From NCBI GenBank assembly GCA_965218055.1, contig CBDCKA010000001.1, positions 434,001 through 498,000 on the forward strand: a DNA stretch of 64,000 nt, in the 5' to 3' direction. The translations under genes and the position numbers were made by a program. The notes beneath the pieces were generated by a model. It saw only the letters and a list, made by a program, of their open reading frames with translations, did no database searches and was not told the DNA's origin. The first letter of the stretch is position 1. The number at the start of each line of letters is the position of its first letter. The stretch comes from CBDBKE01 sp965218055. GTDB taxonomy: Bacteria > Acidobacteriota > Terriglobia > JAJPHL01 > JAPKYU01. Below are positions 51,348 to 59,980 of the stretch, one piece after another.

Positions 51348-53699
51348 TCAGCGAGGACGGCTTCTGCCTTCTAATTCCCGCACGATATCTCCCAGCATGC
51401 GCCGGGGCCCAGCAGCATCCGGCGTCAGCTCGACCAATTTTTCCGCGTACGGCAGGGCACGTCGCCACTGCTTCTGTTGGACGTAAAAGACTGCTACCGC
51501 GTAGGCAATTTCTGGATCACGGGAGTCAAGCTCGTAGGCCTGAAGCAACCCGGCTTCGGCCTCGGCGCGGCGTCCGAGATGTTGCAAGGCCAGGGCGTAG
51601 TTGTAGTGCACGCGCCCCCGATTGGGCAGCAACTCAGCGGCTTTTCCCAGAGCCCTTACCGCTTCTTCCAGGCGTTGTTCTTCTGCCAGCAGGAGACCGA
51701 GCGAGTAGTGAAGTTCGCCCTCTCTCGGATACCGCTCCAAAGCTTCTCGCAGTGCACGCTCCGCATCTTTGTTGCGCCCTCTCTGGTTGTACAGGGTCAC
51801 CAGGTTGACTCTCGCGGGCAGAAAGGCGGGGTCCATGCGGATGGCGTTTCGATACGACTGTTCAGCTTCGTCAAATTTCCCAGTGGCGGCCTGGACAACG
51901 CCCATATTCAGATGAGCTCCAGGCCAATCGGCGTCCGCCGTCTGAAGATCTCTGTACTCACCCAGTGCCTTTTCAAAAGCGCCTCGCTGGGCGTCGCTGA
52001 AATGAGCCGCGGGCACGAAGGCAAGCTGGCGCACCGCTTGGATGCGGACGGCCCGGATTGGATCCTCCAACAAGGCCACCGCTGCCGCCAGCTTGCGTTG
52101 CGGATCGAGGGCGTCCAACCCGCCCACGGCGGTGGCCCGCACCAGTGGGTCGGGATCTTGAGTTGCTTTCACCATGGGCGACACTCCCTTCACCCCATAG
52201 CCTCGTAACAGCTCCAGAGCCGTAGCCCGGACAATCGGGACTTGCTCGGCGTCGTTGGCGAGCGCACTCAGGGCCGCGGCGGTCTCCTGCTTCTCAGCGC
52301 GCCCATCGGCAATCACTTGACCGTAGTGTGTCTCCTGCCTTCGCTGTGGCCCATACCATCTAGCCACTGTTTCTGCGGCCCATGAATCAGACTTTTCCGT
52401 GTGGCAATGGGTGCAGGCGTTGGGTGTGTTGATTCTTACGGACAAATCGGGGCGGGGCACTCGGAAGCTGTGGTCTCGGCGAGGATCCACCACCATGTAC
52501 AACCGGGCTGGCATATGGCAATTCACGCATAGCGAGCCCGCCGACCCGGCCGTATGGAAGTGATGCTTGGGGGCGTCGTAATTCTTCGCCGGTAGATTCG
52601 GAAAGCGGGGGTTCTTCTGCTCGTTGTGGCATTGGCCGCACAGTGCATTGCCTTCCGTCCGTAGCTTAAGGCTGTGGGGATTGTGACAGTCGCTGCAGCG
52701 GACACCCGCGTGATACATCTTGCTCTGTAAGTAGGAGCCATAGACATAGACCTCTTCGAGAATTTGCCCGTCCGGGTAATAAAGGCCCTCACGGAGCGTC
52801 GCGGGCATGAAATCATCCAACAGCGGTCGGCCATGCTGATCGTCAGGGCTGACGGCGTGGCGGCGAGAGTGACAGGGGGCACAAACATTCACCTCGTAGC
52901 GAGGGTCACTGGACTTGAAGTTGACGACTAGGCTGTAGCTTGTGGACTTCCGTGGTTTGCCTTCGCGGGTCGCGCCTGCCCAAGCGACGTGAGCGCTGCC
53001 CGGACCATGGCAGGCCTGACAGCTTACGTTAATTGCGCTCCAAGTGGTTTGATACGTATCGGTGGCGAGATCGTAGTTCTTCTTCAAGTTCGTGGAGTGG
53101 CATTCGGCGCACATCAGGTTCCAGTTCTGATAGCGCCCCGTCCAGTGAAGCGGGTCCTCGGGGGGGATCCTCTCGTTTGGGTAGAGGTGAAACCAGCGAT
53201 TCTGCTTCGTATCCCAAGCGATACTGAGCGACTGGAGGCGGCCGCCGGGAAACTCAATCAGGTACTGCTGTAATGGCTCGACGCCAAAGGTGTAGGTGAC
53301 CTCGTAGTCGCCCATCTTTCCGCCGGGACCTTCTGTGTGAACCAAGAACCTGCCGTCTTTTTTGAAGAAGCGCGACGTCACGCCGCGGTGCACGAAGCGG
53401 GTGTCGTCAAAGTTTCCCAGGATGGTTTCCGCGTCCGCCTCCTGCATCGCCAGGTCGTGGTGAGAGTCAAGCCACTCCTGATACTGCTGCTGGTGACAAT
53501 CGGCGCAAAGCTGGTTGTCAACAAATTCTGCTAACGCGCCGGTGCTGTCGCTGGAAGTGCCTGGTCGATTGAAGCTGCCGCGGGTCCAACTCATCACCAG
53601 CACCGATATGCCAGCACCTAGGATGAGAAGCAGTGCAGCCAGAATCAGCAAGGGTCGCTTCCTCGCAGAAAGCTGGAAACGGCGTGCCATCTGGCTCAT
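51348..53699 (-). CDS. Octahaem cytochrome c with HEAT-like and TPR repeats
   Basis: From ATG 53699 the product has 783 aa (ATG 53690 is an alternative). An N-terminal membrane anchor (PLLILAALLLILGAGISVLV) is followed by eight CxxCH haem sites: CADCH, CAECH, CQACH, CAPCH, CSDCH, CGQCH, CVNCH and CTHCH, within about residues 65-430. Then come HEAT-like helices (VRATALELLRGYG; LVRATAVGGLDALD) and about five TPRs (AHLNMGVVQAATGKFDEAEQ; LHYSLGLLLAEEQRLEEAVR). It belongs to the multihaem-TPR proteins of Acidobacteriota and Planctomycetes and presumably carries electrons in the periplasm. The partner is unknown. Confidence 0.9.
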   Translation of the reverse strand: MSQMARRFQLSARKRPLLILAALLLILGAGISVLVMSWTRGSFNRPGTSSDSTGALAEFVDNQLCADCHQQQYQEWLDSHHDLAMQEADAETILGNFDDTRFVHRGVTSRFFKKDGRFLVHTEGPGGKMGDYEVTYTFGVEPLQQYLIEFPGGRLQSLSIAWDTKQNRWFHLYPNERIPPEDPLHWTGRYQNWNLMCAECHSTNLKKNYDLATDTYQTTWSAINVSCQACHGPGSAHVAWAGATREGKPRKSTSYSLVVNFKSSDPRYEVNVCAPCHSRRHAVSPDDQHGRPLLDDFMPATLREGLYYPDGQILEEVYVYGSYLQSKMYHAGVRCSDCHNPHSLKLRTEGNALCGQCHNEQKNPRFPNLPAKNYDAPKHHFHTAGSAGSLCVNCHMPARLYMVVDPRRDHSFRVPRPDLSVRINTPNACTHCHTEKSDSWAAETVARWYGPQRRQETHYGQVIADGRAEKQETAAALSALANDAEQVPIVRATALELLRGYGVKGVSPMVKATQDPDPLVRATAVGGLDALDPQRKLAAAVALLEDPIRAVRIQAVRQLAFVPAAHFSDAQRGAFEKALGEYRDLQTADADWPGAHLNMGVVQAATGKFDEAEQSYRNAIRMDPAFLPARVNLVTLYNQRGRNKDAERALREALERYPREGELHYSLGLLLAEEQRLEEAVRALGKAAELLPNRGRVHYNYALALQHLGRRAEAEAGLLQAYELDSRDPEIAYAVAVFYVQQKQWRRALPYAEKLVELTPDAAGPRRMLGDIVRELEGRSRPR

Positions 53700-53960
53700 G
53701 GAGCCGCTGAATTGTAGCAGAAACAAAGCAGGGCGGGCGCTCGACGATAGCTGTTTAAGAACGTTATCGCTGCGAACCGGTCACACTGGAATGCCCGGCG
53801 ATCCGCATAATCACAAAGGCGGCGGCTCCAGCTTCGCCAAATAATAATCAGCTTGACTGACATTACAAGCGCTTGCAATACTGGGCTCGAAGAGGACGGT
53901 TGGCCCTTCCCGCCTCACGCGCTACGCTCGTTAGAGGAACGGATTATTCGAGAGATCCAA

Positions 53961-54857
53961 GTGGAACTTCGTATAGGGAACGCCCCCTGCTCCTGGGGTG
54001 TGGAATTCGCTGACGATCCACGCAATCCGCCGTGGCAGCGTGTGCTCGATGAAACCGTGGATGCAGGCTACGAGGGTATCGAACTCGGCCCGATCGGCTT
54101 CATGCCCGAGGATCCTGCGCAGCTCGGGGATGCTCTGAAGTCACGCGGGTTGACGCTGATAGGCGGCGTCGTGTTTCGACCGCTCCACGATCCTGCAGCA
54201 TGGGACGAAGTGCAGGATGCTGTGCGACGCACCTGCGTATCGCTCACCGCTCATGGAGCAAAACGGCTAGTGCTGATCGATTCGACTGCGGCCGAGCGCA
54301 CCCCGACCGCAGGGCGGCCCACTGAAGCGAGGCGCATGAAAGGAGTGGAGCTGACTTCTTTCGAAGACCGTCTGCGCAGCGCCGCCAGGATCGGGGCGGA
54401 AGAGTTCGGCTTGACCGTTTCGCTGCACGCCCACGCCGCCGGATTCATCGAATTCGAGGACGAGCTGGAGCGGACGCTCGATGCGATCGACGCTTCGCTC
54501 CTGAAAATCTGTCTCGACACCGGCCACAGCCTCTACGCCGCATTCGATCCGATCGCATTCTACAAGCGCCACAGCGCGCGCGTTGAATACCTGCATTTCA
54601 AGGATGTCGACCCCACGGTACGGGCGCGTGTCGTGGCCAACCGGATTGGCTTTTATGACGCCTGCGCTCAGGGCGTCTTCTGCAATCTGGGCAAGGGCGC
54701 GGTGGATTTCGCCGAGCTGAAGGCCGCGCTGATCCATGCCGGCTTCTCGGGCTGGGCCACGGTCGAACAGGATTGCGACCCGGCAGGAGCCACGCTGCCG
54801 CGCGACGACGCCCGTACCAATCTCGAGTATTTGAAATCCGCTGGGCTCGCCAACTGA
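53961..54857 (+). CDS. IolE/MocC-like sugar isomerase or inosose dehydratase
   Basis: The GTG at 53961 is chosen because the conserved N-terminus ELRIGNAPCSWGVEF starts two codons later; the in-frame part before it is unlike the family. The ~298-aa TIM-barrel protein has YEGIELGPIGFMPEDP, LTVSLHAHAAGFIEFEDELE, KICLDTGHSLYAAFDP, YLHFKDVDP and the end WATVEQDCDPAG. This is the IolE/MocC pattern rather than that of the isomerases at 9703 and 27412. The reaction is probably dehydration of 2-keto-myo-inositol or a related step. No other inositol gene is adjacent. Confidence 0.88.
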   Translation: MELRIGNAPCSWGVEFADDPRNPPWQRVLDETVDAGYEGIELGPIGFMPEDPAQLGDALKSRGLTLIGGVVFRPLHDPAAWDEVQDAVRRTCVSLTAHGAKRLVLIDSTAAERTPTAGRPTEARRMKGVELTSFEDRLRSAARIGAEEFGLTVSLHAHAAGFIEFEDELERTLDAIDASLLKICLDTGHSLYAAFDPIAFYKRHSARVEYLHFKDVDPTVRARVVANRIGFYDACAQGVFCNLGKGAVDFAELKAALIHAGFSGWATVEQDCDPAGATLPRDDARTNLEYLKSAGLAN

Positions 54858-54902
54858 GGGATTTCGATAAAACGTTTGATCTCATCTTGAAGGAGGCGTC
54901 AT

Positions 54903-55238
54903 ATGAACGTTCGAGCAATTCCAGCAATTCTTCTTCTAACATTATTTCTGTACAGTTGTAGTAAACCGGTTCCGGCTGACAAAGCAGAATATGTTGGCAG
55001 GTGGAGAGCCCCGGGAATGGATCTGTTAATTACACAAGACGGAAGCGTAAAGTACGAACGGCTTAAGGGAGGGGTGACAACGTCAATTAGCGGACCTCTC
55101 CAGGAGTTCCAAGGCAATGATTTCTCTGTTGGCATCTCGTTTCTTTCATCCACCTTCGTCGTTTCGAAGCCGCCTTACCAAGAAGACGGTAGATGGAAAA
55201 TGGTCGTGGACGGTGTTGAACTGACTAAGGATCGATGA
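54903..55238 (+). CDS. Small lipoprotein, unknown
   Basis: The ATG at 54903 follows GAAGGAGGCG. The 111-aa product has a lipoprotein signal (IPAILLLTLFLYSCS) with lipidated Cys in YSCS, then a small beta-rich domain (YVGRWRAPGMDLLITQDGSV; DGRWKMVVDGVELTKD). The sequence is visibly lower in GC than its neighbours, which points to recent acquisition. It is 45 bp after the IolE-like gene on the same strand. No family is recognised. Confidence 0.7.
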   Translation: MNVRAIPAILLLTLFLYSCSKPVPADKAEYVGRWRAPGMDLLITQDGSVKYERLKGGVTTSISGPLQEFQGNDFSVGISFLSSTFVVSKPPYQEDGRWKMVVDGVELTKDR

Positions 55239-55286
55239 GCAGACCGTTGATACTGAACGATTTAATCGCCTTGATTCGAGAAACAA

Positions 55287-55460
55287 CAGCTCCTTGAGGG
55301 CAACAAGCATCCGCTACCCCTCACCTCTAGCAAAATCTTCCAGCATTACGACGGCCTTACAGGAGACCTGCGGTACGCAGAAGCCGCAGAAACCATGGCA
55401 GCCAGGAAGCAGGATTGGGATCTCTATCGTCGCCCTGCCCTCTCAGCAGCTTGGTCGTGA
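55287..55460 (+). pseudogene. Possible gene remnant
   Basis: A 57-codon open stretch ends at TGA 55458-55460 and encodes QLLEGNKHPLPLTSSKIFQH and later RYAEAAETMAARKQDWDLYR. It has no start codon with a ribosome-binding site, but the composition looks like real protein. It may be the end of a gene lost by deletion. I do not recognise it. Confidence 0.3.
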
Positions 55461-55468
55461 GGTGAGCT

Positions 55469-58462
55469 TCACTCGATATAGAGAAACTCGTTGCTGGCTA
55501 GAAGCATGTGGCACAGGTTGGCAAGCGCAGCTTTGGCGGCTTTATCCGGGGGCATGTTCGCCCTACGGTGCAACTCTTCTTGATCCTGCAAAAGGGCTTG
55601 CGCCAGCTCTTTCTCTGCAAGCGTTGGCGGGCGCGACAGCGCGAGCAGATAAGCGGCCTCGATCAGCTGGGCGGCCTTTCCTTCGCGCGCCACCCCGGAC
55701 ACTTGGTCAGCCAGATAATCTGCGCTCTCGACCATGAAGTCGTCATTCAGCAAAGTAAGCGATTGAAGCGGAGAGACCGAGTTGAGGCGCCGCGTGCAAT
55801 TGGTCTGCATGATCGGCGAATCAAACACCTCAAGAAAGGTGTGTGGATAGTAGCGTCTGGCAAACAGATACAGGCTCCGGCGCCATTCACCTTCAGTAGG
55901 GATGGGCAAGCTCTTCGTGAAGGCGTCCTGTAGCTTGGAGAATCCGTCAGCAGTGGCTGGCGCGAAGATGGGCGCTCCTCCCATTGTCCGGTCCAGCTTT
56001 CCTGACGCCGCCAGCACAGCATCGCGGATAGCCTCTGCCTCGAGGCGCCTAAGATTCATTCGCCAGAGAAGCTTGTTTTCCGGGTCCACGGCCAGCGCCG
56101 CCGACTGCTTCCCCTCTGCGGGCTGGCGTGACGCCTGCTGGTAAACCGTGGAGGTCATGATCAACTTGTGCAGACGCTTGAGGCTCCATCCGTGTTCCAT
56201 GAAGTCGACAGCGAGCCAGTCCAAAAGCTCTGGGTGTGTGGGAGGAGAACCCTGGCGGCCAAAATTGTCGGGCGTCGCCACGATCCCTCTTCCGAAGTGA
56301 TGTTGCCAAACCCGGTTTACAATCACCCGTGCCGTGAGCGGGTGGTCGCGGCTGGTCAACCAGCGCGCCATGGCCAAACGATTCCCGCTGGACTCACCCT
56401 TCAAGTCGGGCGGCTTCACCAAATCGGACTTGCCCGGCGGGGACAAGATTGTGAGAAAGCCAGGTTGAACAGGAGGCCCTGGCGCTTCCACCTCCCCGCG
56501 CTGCAGCAGGCGCATCTTGGGAGGGGAGCCAACGTCCCAGAGGGCCTGGATCTTCTCCGTCGGGCGGCGGTAGCTCTCAAGGAGCTTGATCTGCTCCTCC
56601 AGCTTTGTAGCGGCTGCCTTGTGCTCGGGACTCAAGGCCCCGGTCATCTCCTCGGGCTTGACCTCCAGCGTCTTCTGGAATTTCATCACCAGGAATTTCT
56701 GTACCGCATCCCTATTGTCCTCCGGAGTGGCCAACGCGTCCTTCGCTTCCGCCCGGATTTCGGCCGGAAGCTTCTCCAGCTTGACTTCCAGCAGACGCTC
56801 TTTGTATGGCCGACGCAGCCGCTCCAGCTTCTGCTTGGGCGCGCTTGCCCGTTGATCAATCTCCGCGTTGTGCTTCTTGATCTCCTCCAGCTCGAGCTTC
56901 GGGACGTTGGACAGATGCCGGTTCTTTGGCTGGAGCCAGTTCGCCGGGTTGTAGGCTGGCGCGAAGATCGAAAGGAACCGGTAGTAATCTCGCTGCGGAA
57001 TCGGGTCGAATTTGTGGCTGTGGCAGCGGGCGCAGTTCAGCGTAAGCCCCATGACGCCGGTTCCGAACTTATCCAGAAGGTGGAACAGCACGTCGTAACG
57101 CTCGCCCGGCAAGTTGACGATGTCCGGGTCCGTGCGGTCGTACACGCTCCGCAGAAAGCCGGTTGCGACGAGAGAGTCTAAGATTTCCGGAGTGTATTTC
57201 TTGGCGGAACGCCAGTCTACCAGCTCGTCTCCAGCGATCTGCTCCATGAGGAAGCGGTCGTACGGCTTGCCGGCGTTGAGCGACCGAACGACGTAATCCC
57301 GGTAGCGCCAGATCCCGTCGAACAGGTGGGCCGAGATCGGACTGTTGTCGTAAAGCTGGACATCTGTGTAGCCAGCCACGTCCAGCCAGTGGCGCGCCCA
57401 ACGTTCCCCATAGTGGGGTGATGCGAGCAGATTGTCGATCAACCCTTCGTAAGCCCCGGGCTTGCTGCCACCCTGGAATGCCGCGATCTGTTCCGGGGCC
57501 GGAGGCAGTCCGACCAAGTCAAATTGCGCCCTCCGCATCAATACCAACCCGGGTGCGTCGCCAGAAAACGTCAACCCCTTAGCTTCGAGCTTGGCCAGCA
57601 CAAACGCGTCAATCGGGGTCCGCACTCGTTTCTGGTTCTTCACCTTGGGAACTGGCGGCTTGACTGGCTTGCGAAACGCCCATAATTCCCGGTCTTTCGC
57701 CGTGACTTCGCGAGATTCAACCTTCGTGAAGGTCACTCTTTCATTGACCCCCAGCATCCGCGGGCTCACTTGCAAGGTATCCACCCATTGACGCAACTTT
57801 TCAAGCTCCGACTCGCTGAGGGGTTCAGCGGTGCCGGGAGGCGGCATGCTCTTCGTCGAGATCATCCGGACCAGGATGCTCTTGTCCGAACCACCTTCCG
57901 AGATCACGGGACCATTGGCGCTCCCCTTGAGCACCGATTCCACCGTCCGCAGGTCAAGGCCCGCCATGGGGTTGTCGGTCCCGTGGCAAGCAAAACAGCG
58001 GGAGCGGAGGATCGGCAGGATCTCTCTCTCAAAGCGAATCTGCTCGGCTTTGAGCTTCTTCTGGTTGGCGTCGCCCTCCTCAGACGGCAAACCAGCCTCG
58101 ATCCATTTTCGGATTGTCTCGATCTCTGCATCAGTGAGCTTTAGCGAAAACGCCGGAGGTGGCATGGCCCGGCTGGCCACCTTCTGGTAAAGAAGGCTCT
58201 TCTGTGGCGACCCGGGGACGACGACCGGGCCCTCATGGCTACCCTGGAGTATGGAAGCCGCCGTGCGGAGGTCCAGGCCGATCATCGCTGTTCCTCCGTG
58301 GCAGCTAAAACAGTTGGCCTGGAAGATCGGCTTGACATCCCGCTCAAATGGCGGTTCGTGCGCCGCGACGCAGGCAACCCCCACAAGCGCCGCTAACAGG
58401 GAGCCCAGTCCTTTACGAATGGGGAAACGCATCTTTGTTCGAATCCCGCTCAGCATTTCCAT
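55469..58462 (-). CDS. PSD1-DUF1549-DUF1553 cytochrome-type protein
   Basis: The 997-aa protein has a signal peptide (GLGSLLAALVGVACVAA) and two planctomycete-type cytochrome c (PSD1) domains, each with one CxxCH (ANCFSCHGG; SRCFACHGT) and a Met-rich MPPP loop. DUF1549 follows (RRAQFDLVGLPPAPEQIAAF; YGERWARHWLDVAGY), then a coiled region (~520-650), and DUF1553 to the end (NRVWQHHFGRGIV; PPTHPELLDWLAVDFMEHGW). Such proteins are always paired with DUF1501 genes, as here (6 bp upstream). They are thought to act in polysaccharide or sulfatide breakdown outside the cytoplasm; the reaction is unknown. Confidence 0.93.
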   Translation of the reverse strand: MEMLSGIRTKMRFPIRKGLGSLLAALVGVACVAAHEPPFERDVKPIFQANCFSCHGGTAMIGLDLRTAASILQGSHEGPVVVPGSPQKSLLYQKVASRAMPPPAFSLKLTDAEIETIRKWIEAGLPSEEGDANQKKLKAEQIRFEREILPILRSRCFACHGTDNPMAGLDLRTVESVLKGSANGPVISEGGSDKSILVRMISTKSMPPPGTAEPLSESELEKLRQWVDTLQVSPRMLGVNERVTFTKVESREVTAKDRELWAFRKPVKPPVPKVKNQKRVRTPIDAFVLAKLEAKGLTFSGDAPGLVLMRRAQFDLVGLPPAPEQIAAFQGGSKPGAYEGLIDNLLASPHYGERWARHWLDVAGYTDVQLYDNSPISAHLFDGIWRYRDYVVRSLNAGKPYDRFLMEQIAGDELVDWRSAKKYTPEILDSLVATGFLRSVYDRTDPDIVNLPGERYDVLFHLLDKFGTGVMGLTLNCARCHSHKFDPIPQRDYYRFLSIFAPAYNPANWLQPKNRHLSNVPKLELEEIKKHNAEIDQRASAPKQKLERLRRPYKERLLEVKLEKLPAEIRAEAKDALATPEDNRDAVQKFLVMKFQKTLEVKPEEMTGALSPEHKAAATKLEEQIKLLESYRRPTEKIQALWDVGSPPKMRLLQRGEVEAPGPPVQPGFLTILSPPGKSDLVKPPDLKGESSGNRLAMARWLTSRDHPLTARVIVNRVWQHHFGRGIVATPDNFGRQGSPPTHPELLDWLAVDFMEHGWSLKRLHKLIMTSTVYQQASRQPAEGKQSAALAVDPENKLLWRMNLRRLEAEAIRDAVLAASGKLDRTMGGAPIFAPATADGFSKLQDAFTKSLPIPTEGEWRRSLYLFARRYYPHTFLEVFDSPIMQTNCTRRLNSVSPLQSLTLLNDDFMVESADYLADQVSGVAREGKAAQLIEAAYLLALSRPPTLAEKELAQALLQDQEELHRRANMPPDKAAKAALANLCHMLLASNEFLYIE

Positions 58463-58468
58463 CCCGTC

Positions 58469-59929
58469 TTATGCTTGTGACGGTTCCATCAGAATATCGC
58501 CGACCATCTTGGCCCCCGTGACGCTCACATCTGTGGGGGTTTCAACGCGGCCGCCATGTCGGTAGGTGAGCCGCGTGTGATCGATGCCCAGCGCGTGTAG
58601 GATGGTGGCATGCAGGCTCGGGACGCTGACCCGGTTCGCCACCGCCTTGTAGCCGAACTCGTCGGTGGCCCCATAGATCAGGCCCTTCTTGAATCCGCCA
58701 CCAGTCAGCAGCAGTGTGAAGGCGTTACGATTGTGGTCTCGACCGTCGGAGTTCTGTGTCGTCGGCAACCGCCCAAACTCCCCGCACCACATCACAATCG
58801 TCGTGTCCAACAGGCCCCGGCTCTTCAGGTCTTTGATCAGGGCCATCGCCGGCTGGTCCGTCTTGGCGCAGATGCGGATCATGCTCTTCTTCAGCTGCTT
58901 GTGGTGGTCCCACGGCATGCCCTTCTCGGGGAAGATCTGCACGAAGCGCACGCCGGCTTCGACCAGCCTTCGAGCCATCAGACAGCGCGTCCCAAGGTCG
59001 GCCATCACCGGATTGTCCAGCCCGTACATCTTCCTGGTGGTTTCCGATTCCTTGGAGATATCGAGCGTCTCGGCGGCGGCCAACTGCATCCGGGCGGCTA
59101 ACTCGTAGTTACGAATGCGCGCGTCCAATTCCGACTCCCTCGGGTGGTCCCGCTGGTGCAGGGTGTTGATCTTGTTCAGAAACTGCAGGCTCCTCTGCTG
59201 CACGCCCGGAGGCAGCGGTTCGTCCCGGTCCAGGTTGCGCACAGGTGCGCCCGAAGAGCTGAACTCCACGCCCTGGAACAACGCGGGCAGCCAGCCGCTC
59301 CTCCATCCCTGCTTTCCGCCGTCGGGGTAACCTTCGGGGGCCCGCAGCACCACGTAGGCAGGCAGATTCTGGTTCTCCGTGCCGAGAGCGTAACTGATCC
59401 AGGCGCCCATCACCGGCCGGCCCGGAAAGATCCGACACGAGTAAAGCAGGTTCTGGCCCTCCGGGTGGTTGTTGTGCTCTGAGTACATCGAGCGGACCAT
59501 GCACAGGTCGTCGGCCAACGTCGCCAGGTTGGGCAGCATTGAGGAGAAATCCATACCGCTCTCCCCATGCTTGGAGAATGCAAACTGGCTGGGGAAGAGC
59601 ACATTCTTGTTGTTTGGCTGGTGGATCTCAACGCCATCTGGATGCGGTTGGCCACCGCGCTTTTGAAGCTCGGGCTTGGGGTCGAAAAGGTCCATCTGGC
59701 TCGGGCCCCCGCTCTGCATTATGTGAATCACCGCCTTGGCCGTTCCGGGGAAGTGTCCTGGCCTTGGCCTGAGGTCTTGGTAGGAGACTTCCGGCACTGC
59801 TCCGAGCAAGGATTCTGTATGGAGGATCCCTGCAAGCGCCACGCTTCCGAATCCGAGCCCGGTCTTAATGAGAAGTTCCCGACGCGAGAAAGTTGGACGA
59901 TAGGCTGGTCTGTTGGAAGGGTTCATCAT
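58469..59929 (-). CDS. DUF1501 protein with Tat signal
   Basis: The 486-aa protein has a twin-arginine leader (SRRELLIKTGLGFGSVAL) and an alkaline-phosphatase-like fold of the DUF1501 family: VIHIMQSGGPSQMDLFDPK, SEHNNHPEGQNLLYSC, MWCGEFGRLPTTQN, GRDHNRNAFTLLLTGGGF and PSLHATILHALGIDH. It would be exported folded. It stands in an operon with the PSD1 protein (downstream) and the sulfatase (upstream, 51 bp), a usual set for sulfated glycan degradation in Planctomycetes and Solibacter. Confidence 0.95.
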   Translation of the reverse strand: MMNPSNRPAYRPTFSRRELLIKTGLGFGSVALAGILHTESLLGAVPEVSYQDLRPRPGHFPGTAKAVIHIMQSGGPSQMDLFDPKPELQKRGGQPHPDGVEIHQPNNKNVLFPSQFAFSKHGESGMDFSSMLPNLATLADDLCMVRSMYSEHNNHPEGQNLLYSCRIFPGRPVMGAWISYALGTENQNLPAYVVLRAPEGYPDGGKQGWRSGWLPALFQGVEFSSSGAPVRNLDRDEPLPPGVQQRSLQFLNKINTLHQRDHPRESELDARIRNYELAARMQLAAAETLDISKESETTRKMYGLDNPVMADLGTRCLMARRLVEAGVRFVQIFPEKGMPWDHHKQLKKSMIRICAKTDQPAMALIKDLKSRGLLDTTIVMWCGEFGRLPTTQNSDGRDHNRNAFTLLLTGGGFKKGLIYGATDEFGYKAVANRVSVPSLHATILHALGIDHTRLTYRHGGRVETPTDVSVTGAKMVGDILMEPSQA

Positions 59930-59980
59930 CTAACCTTACCTTTCCGAGGTCTGCGAGGTTCTCTTCTCTATTGTAGGGCT

